This document shows positions 23,801-27,070 of a stretch of 64,000 bases of DNA, in pieces. The notes beneath the pieces are model-generated. The model was not told the origin of the DNA and did no database searches. It saw only the letters and a list, made by a program, of their open reading frames with translations. A program made the translations under genes and the position numbers. The stretch is from the NCBI GenBank assembly GCA_947632615.1, contig CANRPW010000012.1, positions 1 through 64,000 on the forward strand. Direction: 5' to 3'. The DNA is from an uncultured Clostridia bacterium (GTDB lineage Bacteria > Bacillota > Clostridia > Lachnospirales > CAG-274). The stretch's first letter is position 1. Each line of letters starts with the position of its first letter.

Positions 23801-23951
23801 ATGCGCCGTTCATAATATCTCTCGAACCCTCGGCAAAAACAGCCGTTGACACGATCATAGAAAAAACAAGAGTAAAAACAAACAGCGCAGCCGCCCTTAC
23901 TCCGTATCGTATTTTATTATTACTTTCTGATGGGGAGTTATTACAATACAT
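2895..23951 (-). CDS. Giant SLH-anchored surface protein with SdrD-like, pilin-like and InlB-like repeats
   Basis: This open frame of 7,018 codons encodes a secreted protein near 0.77 MDa. A hydrophobic signal segment near residues 18-40 ends at an AVFA cleavage-like site. Residues about 50-780 are of unknown fold. SdrD_B/CnaB-like modules follow near residues 790-1250, then about four Spy0128/FctA-like pilin domains to about 2320 (motifs such as YKYIIKE and TFTNSYT). Many InlB/Listeria-Bacteroides repeats with GYVFLGW cores run to about 6690, with 11 units opening IPDxYQKxVxFxVxNGxW. A Gly-rich linker and three SLH domains (about 6800-6990) end the protein. SLH domains bind secondary cell-wall polymers, so it should be a very long surface fibre. 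The ATG at 23951 has only a G9 tract upstream; a better start at 24015 is out of frame by one base (see the leader entry). A terminator follows the stop. Confidence 0.9.
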   Translation of the reverse strand: MYCNNSPSESNNKIRYGVRAAALFVFTLVFSMIVSTAVFAEGSRDIMNGAFENYKAVKNTEAVETDISRWTFITDGPQTTVNFMGVKRQQKVKFYAYEGEVVLLGSSGTGRSDDIKITAPDGSITNLDVKPTSGGVNGAGNISKRTEEQAGPRGVIFPDSDGNYTGSPVSTSGYTPIEYEVEQSGVYVVEFLAVSSGGSGGTSVSVGATSTFADTNNHVQAWDVTVAKKEGSNYHAINGRVWADALVLQCLGGNHLYGHVYAVTRDGYIWNFSLNGMNPNTFAMYCNSRGGIGTGTNASAYHSVHSPISNYTGFNVYKMLKDINGSPDGIQIMGPDNEVTDIDSPYHMFFNYPDMSIPESIVSSNAKSPGQITGLRYDGRTGGNTDSDDNFSGSDDKNNTPAYVGVGGFFEIRTNASSYEVVLDMSNMYAKYYHGQNGNDCAADKSMKGVICLSSKPEAGKKSNYNFIYYDKQKSKWYYIYSKDSNPDAQIEVNEEMNTATINEHIAYEEIPEDDQAQIVSDFRDACGSGYADYAKLGIDFGEYKSLGKVLLGNAAVENTATIDRIKWNGCDQYGRVLPMGYYFGKTGRGTITATAKAGEIHFPMGDVESMVYGVAIWLENPQDWMGLSGKGEAEQTQMRSKLYYNNADKSRLRDYKVTSADKVMPGADGSDTSILSSTYKWANGNVSWFWNLPRDVKNSAAGEVETNADKTDGEWKTGNPVFEDFSIDGIASYAYDASKADQGNKKPTLNASVAKSDGVDHGIADIWSYAGKGEGYQLDQPIEIYNLVSRKEVTGFVFLDTPEVKGGDGDYDKNTNDRELPQANVVASYGDMGLLEGRGTSGTPVTYTTKTNTNGYYSIPVDMRAFGTGTEVPKTVTLTITYNDPRVGTDSKGDPLIVTHMVTTVDGRTIEGGTKYNSTNHQQYGDKPNVSVQTVDLSSDGGNEDSANPGFTGLKEIYAENVGYVYDTPQPLRIENHWQPKALKDVTMTAKFKVVGVLESDAKEIYESVAKFFPEVNAEDYNIPSEASRKETDEAITEMINILYNDEYDEGTDYAREYIDKYGEAYKASHPGKELDYDELSDLFAKVKTGVLGLGETRNRKVYESEEIEVDEAMGGNTIINYLPPFGFSLSSSNAVEKGDKIVYRVIQIKGGDYQTEITRSKLSIVTTGSETTDYDNWSFVNSLSPSSLTESIWYDKYQNGLFEEDETGILNAKVYIAKRNETTPLPSNGDAEDDSRYYDSFGIIKEEYVSDPGKITDDVTSDQLFEQVKKSQVFEITAGPDDPIPTDIKWNLTAGHYRVVIILPSDVLYNTVSCTGASYADAHGNVETQVKKARDLSGMGLGFEENDNPVLIQYIDVGPSEEQHVGAGYGFMGGLSIRKLISISEVAEGDPFGLIDKIEKEDFRFEIQFEDQPNGTLVTEDNIEQEKLKAGTEDINVGDCTVKVETFVLDIDTGTESSAAEDKTLVFRKREGYTENRWGAVFDLDSGERITIPNVDAGTKYWLWEYDNTNEKDAALDSAQRNGSSTSYSDDGALSFMPKGYHLASTYGSNKYRTSNVPPTSRTVLVNYTNNYTPVSVEGFGGDGSTVYVEHDGYTNQSGKFDRISSEDKNIDYGLNLKGKVVINTKEGASGADYALKDGDEFRLLLEPVDNNKSPSFVQNGATDKAEGDEIDSNSMTVDFDDNTYAEFTSTGTYSYILREARPFYDDDINAIPGISYSMEQYRMDVEIIDNYQQLAVGSVKWYKQNGESWDVVSPENIVFTNTYSPYELRVAFMGTKVLDTSVHADGYTTENNQLVSVGDVMPFSFTISPAGYRDRLSETDEYEVDPNQPMPETLDDPSKTGNDRSATVTNASNGSIVFDGLEFTAEQAGENIDHARIYKYIIKENTSKDGENGITYDSDNTREVYVRVYKRMVVEDGNTSQTQTVSVENCSQTGAAVSGTDNFTFTNSYQAKGEISLGSDGLGLELEKTVTGEGERGIKESDSYGFILESAGGAPLPDENTVVMKGIKSEFGTANKVVFDNSQKITFDQTGTYEYTLRELNPLKDTTDKVKNIAGIRYDDTVYTITVSVTNKNEAEREGETDYKGKLDAKITKITKMSAASGDVVETPVYSGTSLGDNKYGIQFTNTYTPGTADVSVVGRKVLSGESSVLTGSNGTSVSLDSDFFNKFSFTLTAAGSVMKEKDTLDDGDFAEDESQPLPNDSHMEGDKAVSKTVVNGVENDGVKDGSTVDFGKITFDMDDTSSGTQSTPMIYRYKLVENEFTDKAVYDNTEQYIYFKVYVQMQSDDDDYVVASPCDKDGNDISGDLFTFTNKFDAARVDYHANGGQGVNAYVEGDIFYRSNEYYGKGEEAKLMALEAEAYPKPVDDVNPYGREHVRRDNAVLIGWSEEQHEDVLEGSPETEGVKLITQINMDTWVAGSPENKIVYAVWAEDMNNDGVPDYDQRYSITYRDNTYPYSYERRIDEGEDELVWNAAEAFNGAQELEKANSLSFLADGGTYPDETAPSSKSALTKARYSYVEPNSSDFIKGKVVTASELRGANLTLNLESEVTVDPNEIDSTQAGKNSLDGKRTYEAGKYMQIGWSVYSHGPAQSYTDAENWLISELNMDESADDIIIGGNWNCVPVWAPDLDNNNLADYTQVFYDGNVPEGDPDNITDGTIPSDTKSYNRTPIEGGYEYESVNVLKAPQRDGYVFLGWSLNDKDGNGKNEDGELYQPGDVFVKGDSEDVLYAQWAKISYVDVYYDGADVTDMPGKSDVVTSPALTVATKTPAHEGAVFVGWITASSKPDKSKCYYKEVPPGETVFYQPGALYPDAVTGDITFYAVWAENTLYDASGRPDYYEVEYNAGAAGLDAKNMPTDDHEYKTGDAVLIQESVPEWDKHVFTGWLRTNLYAKGDSTLYMYNTPYASFSKTEERDVLTAQWENDEAGGGDDGTQPDGIPDRYQKQVVLEVENGTWQKGDEGFLSPDGRTYTFYVDLRDEGGNYSETGEGAFTVPESIPDEGYSEGAWLTSIPTGTVFDNSPVKYRFSYAPQEVGVSYKVPGVGGLPVMKEEPDVALYNDKISVDPNGGEWKSPEDLLSSSSVQTVTLKSDITLDDPTKTNAVFMGWEAEKVGAEESDYTDKGIVYRYKALWEDDNKGGDDGDTPDGIPDIYQKKITFKVEHGSWNEPASGKGDIVVVAELKDAEGNWSKTGSAEITPPTATADADYDFGCWIPDFFSPVSGTEDAEYTYTFYPDGSLFVLYDRYTPGRGVRGDAPADRDLVELNDDIEIELADGHWNSGDSAPKTTDITENVTIPRPVREGFVFLGWDSVAQDPVASGGVVYKYTAVWEADTIGGGDKGDQPDNIPDKYEKKVTFHIQEGGSWTGGSKEDQTFFVVLRNSDGTWDESGIGTVAVPTGMSHENSTLYPGPGHWETSDDPGYDSTPLEIVENSLGQASATVSGSLPAYHTFIFDEKKYTIDFNLSEGFYSNDRYPHLYDPVQLTPDSEFTIPGILDGERVLPQRENYMFIGWRASVDNAKRYQPGDTYKVTSDVTFHAEWEADVNGDNILDKYQKRVKFTILNGTWDGVESREDKLFWVTLTTDGKPFTYGDDTSRLSETGSANLSEYDIIPDVSLASPDEGYKKDGAGWLGTTQPEDVVITQTSPGDTVFTYAFLGDGTGHNVFFREYIPNGGRPRDSVQYTNDGAVIVVDPQGGEWTYDDNLYTTLAPAQLTVKEDITLPDPVWSDGEGSSSGYVFMGWKKITGGAEGVAYYYRAVWMTDNNNDSIPDRFQKTVMLRIENGYWGDPNLGEIAKGSNSVNVESETADWSKYDGMITEFVELFDDEGKWSANGMGYLPYVPTTMTAHDESYAWGNWDRFSPVVEGTGTEAFTFIFHQAGTNTVSYSRYDTGSTKPNTAMDSVLIGDNIAVVPNGGTWRNPMGSDVVSAEVVEISGDLSVMDPVREGYVFLGWRRFYTAGGNYEGYNNSYTNSEEDNTNCDDNSVKYVPRDGVTVRYVYKAMWQSDVVGHFTDHDNYTGDGVPDKYQRLFVLNIENGYWVNTDASSFGGSRYITTDKDSQWITFLRDGVYWSLDPTAEGYTYVDGEKLPNDRYLNTGKWSKTETKESVESPPRRISPSEEYPYNKKIEYTFTYDFQGYTVQYDLNGGKRDEAAYPDETYYDEDIIWNGQSLTAKAAPVKTEEEDNYIFTGWLVYIDPEKDGEFADSGRTIQPLESMTPDEETGDIKLVAQWAIDNKGGGDDGEEPDLIPDIYQKKVTFSVVNGSWVDNTRTDIIKYAVLRDIDGNYSESGSMDMELPAGMKADSGYLLGRWVSSDPTGVLPKDGGNTATVSSNKPEEVTFTYTFELNRYEVSYDLSGGDGAEGESYSSEYVSHGDRVTLKAAPHKAGSSFMGWKYEIDPNAIEVDSDNGNIYYPGGSKSIVSNAKFTAQWKESGSSDVKNGYVIEYWLEDLSSGEYTHDSSSDEHPEDFVGAYVTAEFKDIDNYKPNPAMSSVSGVVVDEGSNLVLKLYYDLNVYTVKFDANGGKAPEGLSSDRSYPDMSAKHGGNVILPVEPVENTGYHFRGWTYVPANADGGYDKGLIDEYSEAISPGTPSAEITEDCWYVALWDKNYRDLTIQVFDDFDNDGLYGGTGGILALEPENVSLTDSEGNEIRGRGAYSGGGIEFDDIAAGEYSLTVSLEGEYDAYDRYTGMAYPKGEEIGRGLPDAELGADGVLRIKHTLDVPDATYSGAIRYGVTRPYEISYSMNGAPTTVMLEGGYVPDRDYAYNADVAVPYPDGFDGLVSLADINDITGLTKDSDTGMGYDTYTDEAGVDHKFLGWSRNPAAEEPDVDVSMGMSGDEYMMPHEDVVLYAVWDIPFSDVMLHFDGNGGEWLDSDWPDTDGMADHTEALERDSLVNLASDEMYVPDSEELKRSNAVFLGWSLSKINQPVVDYNTVKDALISEMTMNTSRTVYAVWARDVGGKLAEDRNGNFTIHTSDGIPDFKQVFYDLNLPAGAIAEQASGSLETEPAEYDLYASGSDERWMASFAKDSYSEKDLEAMTDLPGDGELTDKVYVRSSALSVKNYVFMGWSLNDPSGNSSTIRYDGAGSGTENPYYFVKSAGVNDTLYAVWRPVDQAYVTVRLFDDADRDGIRDPEEKLIEGFMINSLYEVSGEPEEIGGYPVDDTESPGHISISSLEPDYYEFTLTINDTSAGERNENIIILSPSEAEGGYKGKPYYDANSGTVIDDILAIYSGDKGRSVTVKYYAPEGAVGTLYIPVAEGHSVTYDKNGAPEGVSMPEGYFGLFQGEKCTVKTLNEDNGLSFESENGLWYWSDPETGVRNYFLGWSTDRHDTEAEYLPEGTLDIGEENVVLYAVWYTDTYRILYNVKGETAEIDNGVIDVSVYPDFPDFRDRRYSFGETAALWMPVSPMINDNMVFVGWTDDPSEADKTVETIEEARQLLTNVTIPNENVNVYSVWAKDDDRDGKPDYADDRHLVKYHSNGGEPSPELPEEGIIFADYTNYCLPGESAELMDINESRRRVHMEGAVLAGWSLERHEDILRYTDGDLFEALSARNVLFDNEDIVVYALWAEDKNDNGTPDFEETLYTLVYDSNGGEGTAPDSVPDLIEGSIVEPLAECGDLTVDKAVFVGWSLNPHTGELPSDQTITDILPGSYTVDPKDADESDTVRLYAVWAKDEFGGSDGSDGKPDYKQVKYEENADGDLVENMPYDDNEYEAGEKVTIPADKIPTRDGYVFVGWNLNNTGVIYDGRYYNNTFEKGSRTDILYAIWKRDLNGDGNPDEDQWIVSYNLNGGTAREGLDYTPRTVDDKAEVIVMPGPTYEGYAFDCWTDAEGNRYNNGDRVIVTKDIVFTAVWDTDEKGGYDPDEPEKDIPDGIPDKYQRQLIFVVENGVWADDGTTVKYMTVNLYGPDGTTYSEDGTGKYEIPVGVPEVGFDNGVWTTDHEPTGIEPDGTVTKDYPDVKVYTFTYGFKGKPVINYDKPSFDDDNEPDPDVMETEYGKNIIVNPNGGIWTAPDGKVHIDPVTLEITDPETNITAPVRDGYIFMGWETKTGESDDIEWVFTALWEGDSKGGYDPENPERDTPDGIPDVYQRLVIFRVEHGVWSDGTDEPEKQWLTLEQDGVWSLEGTAKVDIPTGMTPNEGYFGGEWNEAPPEVIDNSFTSGTEYIYSFTPNAETADYKTEYYLQNTSGQYELYEDTVDNAVVGEKVKAYEKTFEGYHLNRSISVTEGVVHRNFLQGDGDLMLTLRLYYDLYGCTVRYDFDGGQPAVGVEYDRVVPAGTEITVAHEPEREPDRTNFIFMGWSTGAEVYQPGDTLIINENTLFKAYWEADENNDDIPDIFQKLVIFRVLNGTWQENGEDTYVQLAELFNELGMWSAEGSGYVTVPSGIPDYGYEGGGWIGASPDIISSGSALVTGNGTVEYTYGYGRIDNPNISYNRYENDQPPKGADMDVSYGAKVRVDPNGGIWRDSMLPVELIVEESCILEDPERDEYIFMGWTAEPGNDEETAWIFTAQWLADKYGNDPRGSDYPDNIPDIYQKKVTFKVVNGSWADGSKRDIDRYVTLIDSSGNWSVEGSGILNTPVGMTPDEGYEKGSWDSVPPEVVSGRDGTAYTYTFDEIIKYTVSYDLAGGTAVNNTDYSPETVKAGESITAKAAPTRVGYTFTGWSDGAKVYQPGNIITPDKDVTLIANWSRNGGGSGGGGGGGALRFTLRYDSNGGTRYDDETYARGNEVSLDKVPEKAGSDFTGWYADRELTERITSIVMNSNKTVYAGWSISGNDVAAYEPSEAEKPVQPADVSTPADLNADDHFAYIAGYDDGTVRPTRDITRAEVAAIFYRLLNEDVRKESTVYTNDFTDVRADSWFNTAISTLTSLNIVYGRSETVFDPYAPITRAEFAAICARFDSYKGEADDVFTDIEGHWAKQDINRAAARNWVSGYGDGTFRPENNITRAEAVSLINRVLKRVPETKDDLLEGMITFTDNADETAWYYLAIQEAANSHDYELKDNDYEKWISLNDNSVE
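4300..15150 (-). repeat. Eleven InlB-like repeat units with IPDxYQ openings inside the giant gene
   Basis: Units opening with an IPDxYQK(K/R)VxFxVxNGxW-like motif recur every 600-760 bp. Seven lie between about 15,140 and 11,150 and four between about 6,340 and 4,300. The intervening block has other InlB-like and SdrD-like modules. Most units are preceded by an acidic DxNxDGxPD-like loop. The units are diverged at DNA level, unlike recent tandem copies. Confidence 0.8.
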
Positions 23952-24034
23952 GTAATATACCCCCCCCCTTATTGCAATTACTGCATTTACATTGTAAAAA
24001 ATCTTCCCAATTCATAAAATTTATCCCCTTTCTA
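23941..24034 (-). promoter_or_regulatory. G9 homopolymer switch and alternative start of the giant gene
   Basis: On the minus strand an AAAGGGG ribosome site (24025-24031) is followed nine bases later by an ATG at 24015. From it translation reads MNWEDFLQ... through a Cys-rich stretch (CKCSNC) into a tract of nine G (23960-23968). With nine G it ends at a TAA at 23943-23941, eight bases past the ATG at 23951. With ten G it ends about 20 codons further on. With eight G it enters the giant frame without a stop and adds 21 residues. The layout fits slipped-strand phase variation. The G9 run could also act as a poor ribosome site for the ATG at 23951, or the short frame could be a coupled leader peptide. 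Confidence 0.7.
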
Positions 24035-24087
24035 TATAAAATTATGTAATTTATATTCAAAATTTCTATTAACAATTTATTATTCAT

Positions 24088-24108
24088 TTACGGAGTAATA
24101 ACTCCGCC
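24088..24108 (-). terminator. Possible weak terminator after the DUF6485 gene
   Basis: A 6-bp perfect stem (CGGAGT with ACTCCG) and a four-base loop lie just after the DUF6485 stop codon. There is no proper T run, so read-through into the giant gene is possible. No clear promoter for the giant gene was found between here and 24034. Confidence 0.3.
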
Positions 24109-24114
24109 GATGAC

Positions 24115-24306
24115 TTACAGAAGCCCCTTATCTCTTGCCAGATTTTCTATGCTTCTGTCATAGGTCGCTTCTGCTTTGGCCGAGAAAAAGCATCCCGGCA
24201 CACCTTCATTATTGTCCCTGTGATGGGCCACGCAGGCGCAGCATTTACCGTGCCTCGGGCAGTCATAAGTGCAAGGACAGGGTCTGTTGTTGTTGCAATC
24301 AGTCAT
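24115..24306 (-). CDS. DUF6485-type small cysteine-rich protein
   Basis: This 63-residue protein is rich in cysteines arranged as CPCTYDCPRHGKCCACVAHHR, followed by an acidic stretch and a GCFF motif. That pattern matches the small family DUF6485 of anaerobic bacteria. The Cys/His pattern suggests metal binding, but no function is known to me. A longer frame starts at 24348, but the ATG at 24306 has an AAAAAGGGG ribosome site about nine bases upstream and places the family's motif near the N-terminus, so I use it. It stands alone upstream of the giant gene on the same strand. Confidence 0.75.
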   Translation of the reverse strand: MTDCNNNRPCPCTYDCPRHGKCCACVAHHRDNNEGVPGCFFSAKAEATYDRSIENLARDKGLL

Positions 24307-24426
24307 TTCAAATTTCCCCTTTTTATATAATTTTAAGCTTTTTTTCATATGTCGACATTTTTATTTATTCACATTATAATATTAACATGTCCACCCGTGA
24401 ACAAGTCAATAGTCGGGAGTGTTTTT

Positions 24427-24528
24427 TTGAAAAAGTTATTTACCGTAGGTCAGGTGTGCAAATGCTGCGGCGTTTCACGTCCGACTGTTCTGCATATGGA
24501 AAACAGAGGTCTTTTGCTTGTAACATAA
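24427..24528 (+). pseudogene. Truncated MerR-family HTH remnant
   Basis: Reading from a TTG at 24427 gives 33 codons with the beginning of a MerR-type winged helix: KKLFTVGQVCKCCGVSRPT, then ...LHMENRGLL, then a TAA. Intact MerR regulators have about 70 residues of DNA-binding domain and a C-terminal effector domain, all absent here. A GGGAG sequence lies upstream. It is probably a decayed regulator. The rest of 24349-24762 shows no gene I can support. Confidence 0.5.
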
Positions 24529-24762
24529 GCTTTTCGGCTCTGCCTTCATACCGGGTAGTTTATTTTTTTGCCGCACAATTATATAATTTATCTGAAAAGT
24601 CTTTAATAAATACTAATTATATCAAAATACAATATGCTTGTCAAATTAAAAAAACTATTTTAACCAACAATTCCACCCCATCCAAAAAAGCCCCATAATT
24701 GTATTATATATGCCGTTTATCTGACACCAAAGCACCCTAATTGATAACCCACATAGCAAAAG

Positions 24763-24791
24763 TTGAAATAATGCAAAAAGACTGTTATAAT
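24763..24791 (+). promoter_or_regulatory. Sigma-70-type promoter upstream of the ASCH gene
   Basis: TTGAAA and TATAAT are separated by exactly 17 bases. The predicted transcript would have a leader of about 180 bases before the ASCH start at 24982. The leader shows no recognised RNA motif. Confidence 0.6.
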
Positions 24792-24981
24792 AAATCCAAA
24801 TAAAAAAATTTTGAAAAAATAAAAGAGCTTATAAGTAAGGATATAAAAATGCAACGCAGCAAAAATGTATATCACGGATATGTATATCACACCCGCCTGA
24901 CGCCTCCCTTTTGAAGAACTAAGGCAATAGTTAATAAGCAAAACAAAAACATTAAATCAAAGATCGGAAAGGAAGTTAAAA

Positions 24982-25329
24982 ATGACACATACAATGAAGC
25001 TTATGCCGTCACCCTTCAATATGATACGCAGCGGAACCAAAACCATCGAATTGCGTTTATATGACAGCAAAAGACAAAAAATTCAGATAGGAGACAATAT
25101 ACTGTTCACAAATATAGATAATCCTCTTGAAACGATAGAAGTAAAAGTAGTCGACTTGTATATTTTCAATTCCTTTAAAGCCCTGTATTCGGAGCTGCCC
25201 CTTTCAGAATGCGGATATACAGAAAAGGATCTAAAAACAGCCTCTCCCCATGATATGGATAAATATTATACCAAAGAAGATCAAGAAAAATACGGTGTTA
25301 TAGGAATAAAGATAAGTTTGCAGAAATAA
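24982..25329 (+). CDS. ASCH-domain protein
   Basis: This 115-residue protein starts at an ATG with an AAAGGAAG ribosome site. It fits the ASCH fold: an N-terminal FNMIRSGTKTIELRLYD segment (the GxKxxE-type motif), a central beta region giving GDNILF, and a C-terminal YGVIGIKI strand. ASCH domains resemble PUA domains and are thought to bind RNA or modified nucleosides. Some members are hydrolases of acetylated cytidine, but the substrate here is not known. Its own promoter lies about 190 bases upstream. It sits in an accessory region next to other small genes. Confidence 0.8.
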   Translation: MTHTMKLMPSPFNMIRSGTKTIELRLYDSKRQKIQIGDNILFTNIDNPLETIEVKVVDLYIFNSFKALYSELPLSECGYTEKDLKTASPHDMDKYYTKEDQEKYGVIGIKISLQK

Positions 25330-25465
25330 ATCAGCACTTTAAAAAAGGAAAACATATAACATCAGCAAAGTACAACTCGCCTTATGAGGTGCAAAGAAAA
25401 TGATTGGAATATTATGAGAACGGAAATCCCACAAGAGATATTTCACCAAAAGGAGGAATTAATAA

Positions 25466-25711
25466 ATGAATAAACAAACCTTACTTGATTATATCAGAGC
25501 AGGTCACGAGATTGAATTTAAATGGAATGATAATATGTATTCTATAACACAGGGAATAATAAATGGTCAACAAGTAATTTCTTTTTGCCGGTTTTACAAG
25601 GAAAGTACAGAAGTACACTCTCCGGAAGAATTATTAAAAATAAAAAGATATAATACAACTGTACTTGAAATGATTAAATCTATTTCTGAAAAAGATATAT
25701 GGATTTATTGA
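25466..25711 (+). CDS. Small conserved hypothetical protein (81 aa)
   Basis: The ATG follows an AAGGAGG site six to eight bases upstream. The protein has no signal peptide or membrane segment. It is a mixed alpha/beta protein with an N-terminal EIEFKWNDNMYSIT strand pair, a central ISFCRFYKE motif and a C-terminal SEKDIWIY ending. Short proteins with this pattern are familiar from Clostridia as conserved hypotheticals, and I know no function. The 136 bases between it and the ASCH gene look like degraded coding sequence. It is too small and acidic to assign from motifs alone. Confidence 0.7.
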   Translation: MNKQTLLDYIRAGHEIEFKWNDNMYSITQGIINGQQVISFCRFYKESTEVHSPEELLKIKRYNTTVLEMIKSISEKDIWIY

Positions 25712-25867
25712 TGAATAAAAGAAAACCATTAATCGGCAAAAACTATGTTCATATTAGAGAGCTTGCCGATGCAGTCAGAAATTTCAGTGTGTAATAAACC
25801 CCATAATCAGTTTATAATAAAAGCCTCAGAACAGCCAAAAACAGCAAAAAAACAAGAAAGTTAAATA

Positions 25868-25896
25868 TTTACTTTCGACAAATTTTATTGTATAAT
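25868..25896 (+). promoter_or_regulatory. Promoter of the type I toxin-like mRNA
   Basis: TTTACT and TATAAT are spaced by 17 bases. The same promoter with the same spacing and related flanks recurs at 50848-50876 ahead of the second recombinase. The transcript would begin near 25903 and run through the toxin-like ORF to the terminator at 26171-26209. Other than this, 25712-25960 holds no gene. Confidence 0.65.
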
Positions 25897-25960
25897 AACT
25901 TCAGGCACTTTGCTAAAGAGTGGTTGGTCGAGCCTTCCTGCAAAGGAGGTGAAGCCTCTT

Positions 25961-26059
25961 ATGACAGTTTTTGATCTGATATATGGCTTCTTCGCATTAA
26001 AGCAGTTTCTGCTTGATGTGAAATACATAGTCATTCTATATAGATGTAACTCGTTGTAA
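25961..26059 (+). CDS. Probable type I toxin peptide (32 aa)
   Basis: The 32-codon frame begins MTVFDLIYGFFAL and continues hydrophobic to about residue 27, ending RCNSL. It has a strong AAAGGAGG ribosome site that can pair with CCTC just upstream of the ATG, so initiation may be masked in the mRNA. The MTVF start, the size and the hydrophobicity resemble the small holin-like type I toxins of Firmicutes, although charged residues (Lys14, Asp19, Lys21) inside the hydrophobic stretch are unusual and may mean decay. Convergent promoters, a structured 3' region and terminators on both strands give the layout of a type I toxin-antitoxin pair. No toxicity can be inferred from sequence. Confidence 0.5.
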   Translation: MTVFDLIYGFFALKQFLLDVKYIVILYRCNSL

Positions 26060-26061
26060 TG

Positions 26062-26211
26062 AAAAAGACCGCTCCATAATCGCAAACTGGAAAGCGGTCT
26101 AATTGTGTAGGTGAAATTCCTACATAAATTATTTCGCCGACCAACCACCTTTAAAGTGGGTGCCGATTTGGAAGGAGTGGGTATAACCAGTACCCGCTCC
26201 TTCTTTTTCTA
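26062..26211 (-). ncRNA. Probable antisense antitoxin RNA
   Basis: A strong minus-strand promoter (26217-26245) would start a transcript near 26210. A minus-strand hairpin (26066-26073 with 26093-26100) followed by five T would end it near 26062. The RNA of about 150 nt would be complementary to the 3' untranslated part of the toxin-like mRNA, the usual arrangement for a type I antitoxin. Confidence 0.55.
26171..26209 (+). terminator. Terminator of the toxin-like mRNA
   Basis: A 13-bp stem (26171-26183 with 26191-26203, one G-U pair) and a seven-base loop are followed by a T-rich run. Confidence 0.8.
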
Positions 26212-26216
26212 ATATA

Positions 26217-26245
26217 ATTATACAATATTTCCGAATAAAAATCAA
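26217..26245 (-). promoter_or_regulatory. Antisense RNA promoter
   Basis: On the minus strand TTGATT and TATAAT are separated by 17 bases. It points against the toxin-like gene. The stretch 26246-26391 shows nothing further. Confidence 0.65.
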
Positions 26246-26391
26246 CACACTTTTTTAAAATTTTCAAAATGTATGGCTTGCCACATAATTACTCCATTTT
26301 GTATGTGAAATCTGTTCTAACCCACGTCAAAACCGTAGTCCTGCTCAAAAGAAAACAACCCCAAAAACATAATAAATAAACAGATATTTTG

Positions 26392-26417
26392 TCAGTTTAT
26401 ACTCACCCCTTAACTGA
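26392..26417 (+). promoter_or_regulatory. TCAGTT-N14-AACTGA element upstream of recombinase 1
   Basis: An inverted repeat of six bases per arm with 14 bases between lies 31 bases before the recombinase start. An identical arm pair with the same spacing lies at 51091-51116 before recombinase 2. It may be an operator or an accessory recombination subsite. The central 14 bases differ between the copies. Confidence 0.5.
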
Positions 26418-26447
26418 TAAAATAAGTGTTATAGGGAGGGATTTATT

Positions 26448-27059
26448 ATGAATTATGGATATGTGAGGGTATCAACTAAGGAGCAGAACGAGGACAGGCA
26501 GCTTATTGCCCTTGACGAATGTGGAATTAGGATTGACAAAATATATACAGACAAGCAAAGCGGAAAGGACTTTGACAGAACCGAATACAAGAAGATGATA
26601 AAACGGCTTAAGTGCGGTGATGTTATAGTAATTAAAAGCATTGACCGCCTTGGCAGAAACTATGAGGAAATTCTGAACCAATGGCGGGAAATTACAAAGG
26701 TTAAAAAGGCTGACATAGTCGTCCTTGATATGCCCATACTTGACACTACACAAAACAAGGATTTGCTCGGCACGCTCATAAGCGACTTAGTTTTGCAACT
26801 TTTGTCCTATGTGGCTGAAAACGAAAGAGTCAACATAAGACAGCGGCAAGCGGAAGGCATAGCCGCCGCAAAGGCAAAGGGCATAAAATTCGGCAGACCG
26901 AGGAAATATGATGCTGAAAAATTTATGGAAATCTATATACGTTTTTTACATCAAGAACTTTCCCAAAAGGAAGCAATGAAAGAAATGGGAGTATGCAAAA
27001 CAACATACTACAGAATTGTAAAAGAGCTAAAAAAAATTCTTTTCGGAGATCTATGTTAA
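26448..27059 (+). CDS. Small serine recombinase (resolvase/invertase), copy 1
   Basis: This 203-residue protein has the small serine recombinase layout. The catalytic domain begins YGYVRVSTKEQ with the nucleophile Ser9 and continues with the RLGRNYEEI and LLSYVAENER motifs. The long E helix leads into GIKFGRPRK and a C-terminal helix-turn-helix (about residues 160-195, SQKEAMKEMGVCKTTYYR). These enzymes cut both strands at a two-base overlap and invert or resolve DNA. The ribosome site AGGGAGGG is seven bases from the ATG. The catalytic part is nearly identical to the second recombinase at 51146, but the C-terminal domains differ. Directly downstream are two palindromic sites enclosing a promoter, its likely substrate. 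No transposase or terminal repeats are nearby. Confidence 0.9.
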   Translation: MNYGYVRVSTKEQNEDRQLIALDECGIRIDKIYTDKQSGKDFDRTEYKKMIKRLKCGDVIVIKSIDRLGRNYEEILNQWREITKVKKADIVVLDMPILDTTQNKDLLGTLISDLVLQLLSYVAENERVNIRQRQAEGIAAAKAKGIKFGRPRKYDAEKFMEIYIRFLHQELSQKEAMKEMGVCKTTYYRIVKELKKILFGDLC

Positions 27060-27070
27060 ATAATATCAAA

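Noticed and set aside
24135..24698. A 187-codon plus-strand frame over the DUF6485 gene and the MerR remnant
   Set aside because: It overlaps the convincing DUF6485 gene antisense and has no ribosome site; the MerR-like reading is in another frame.
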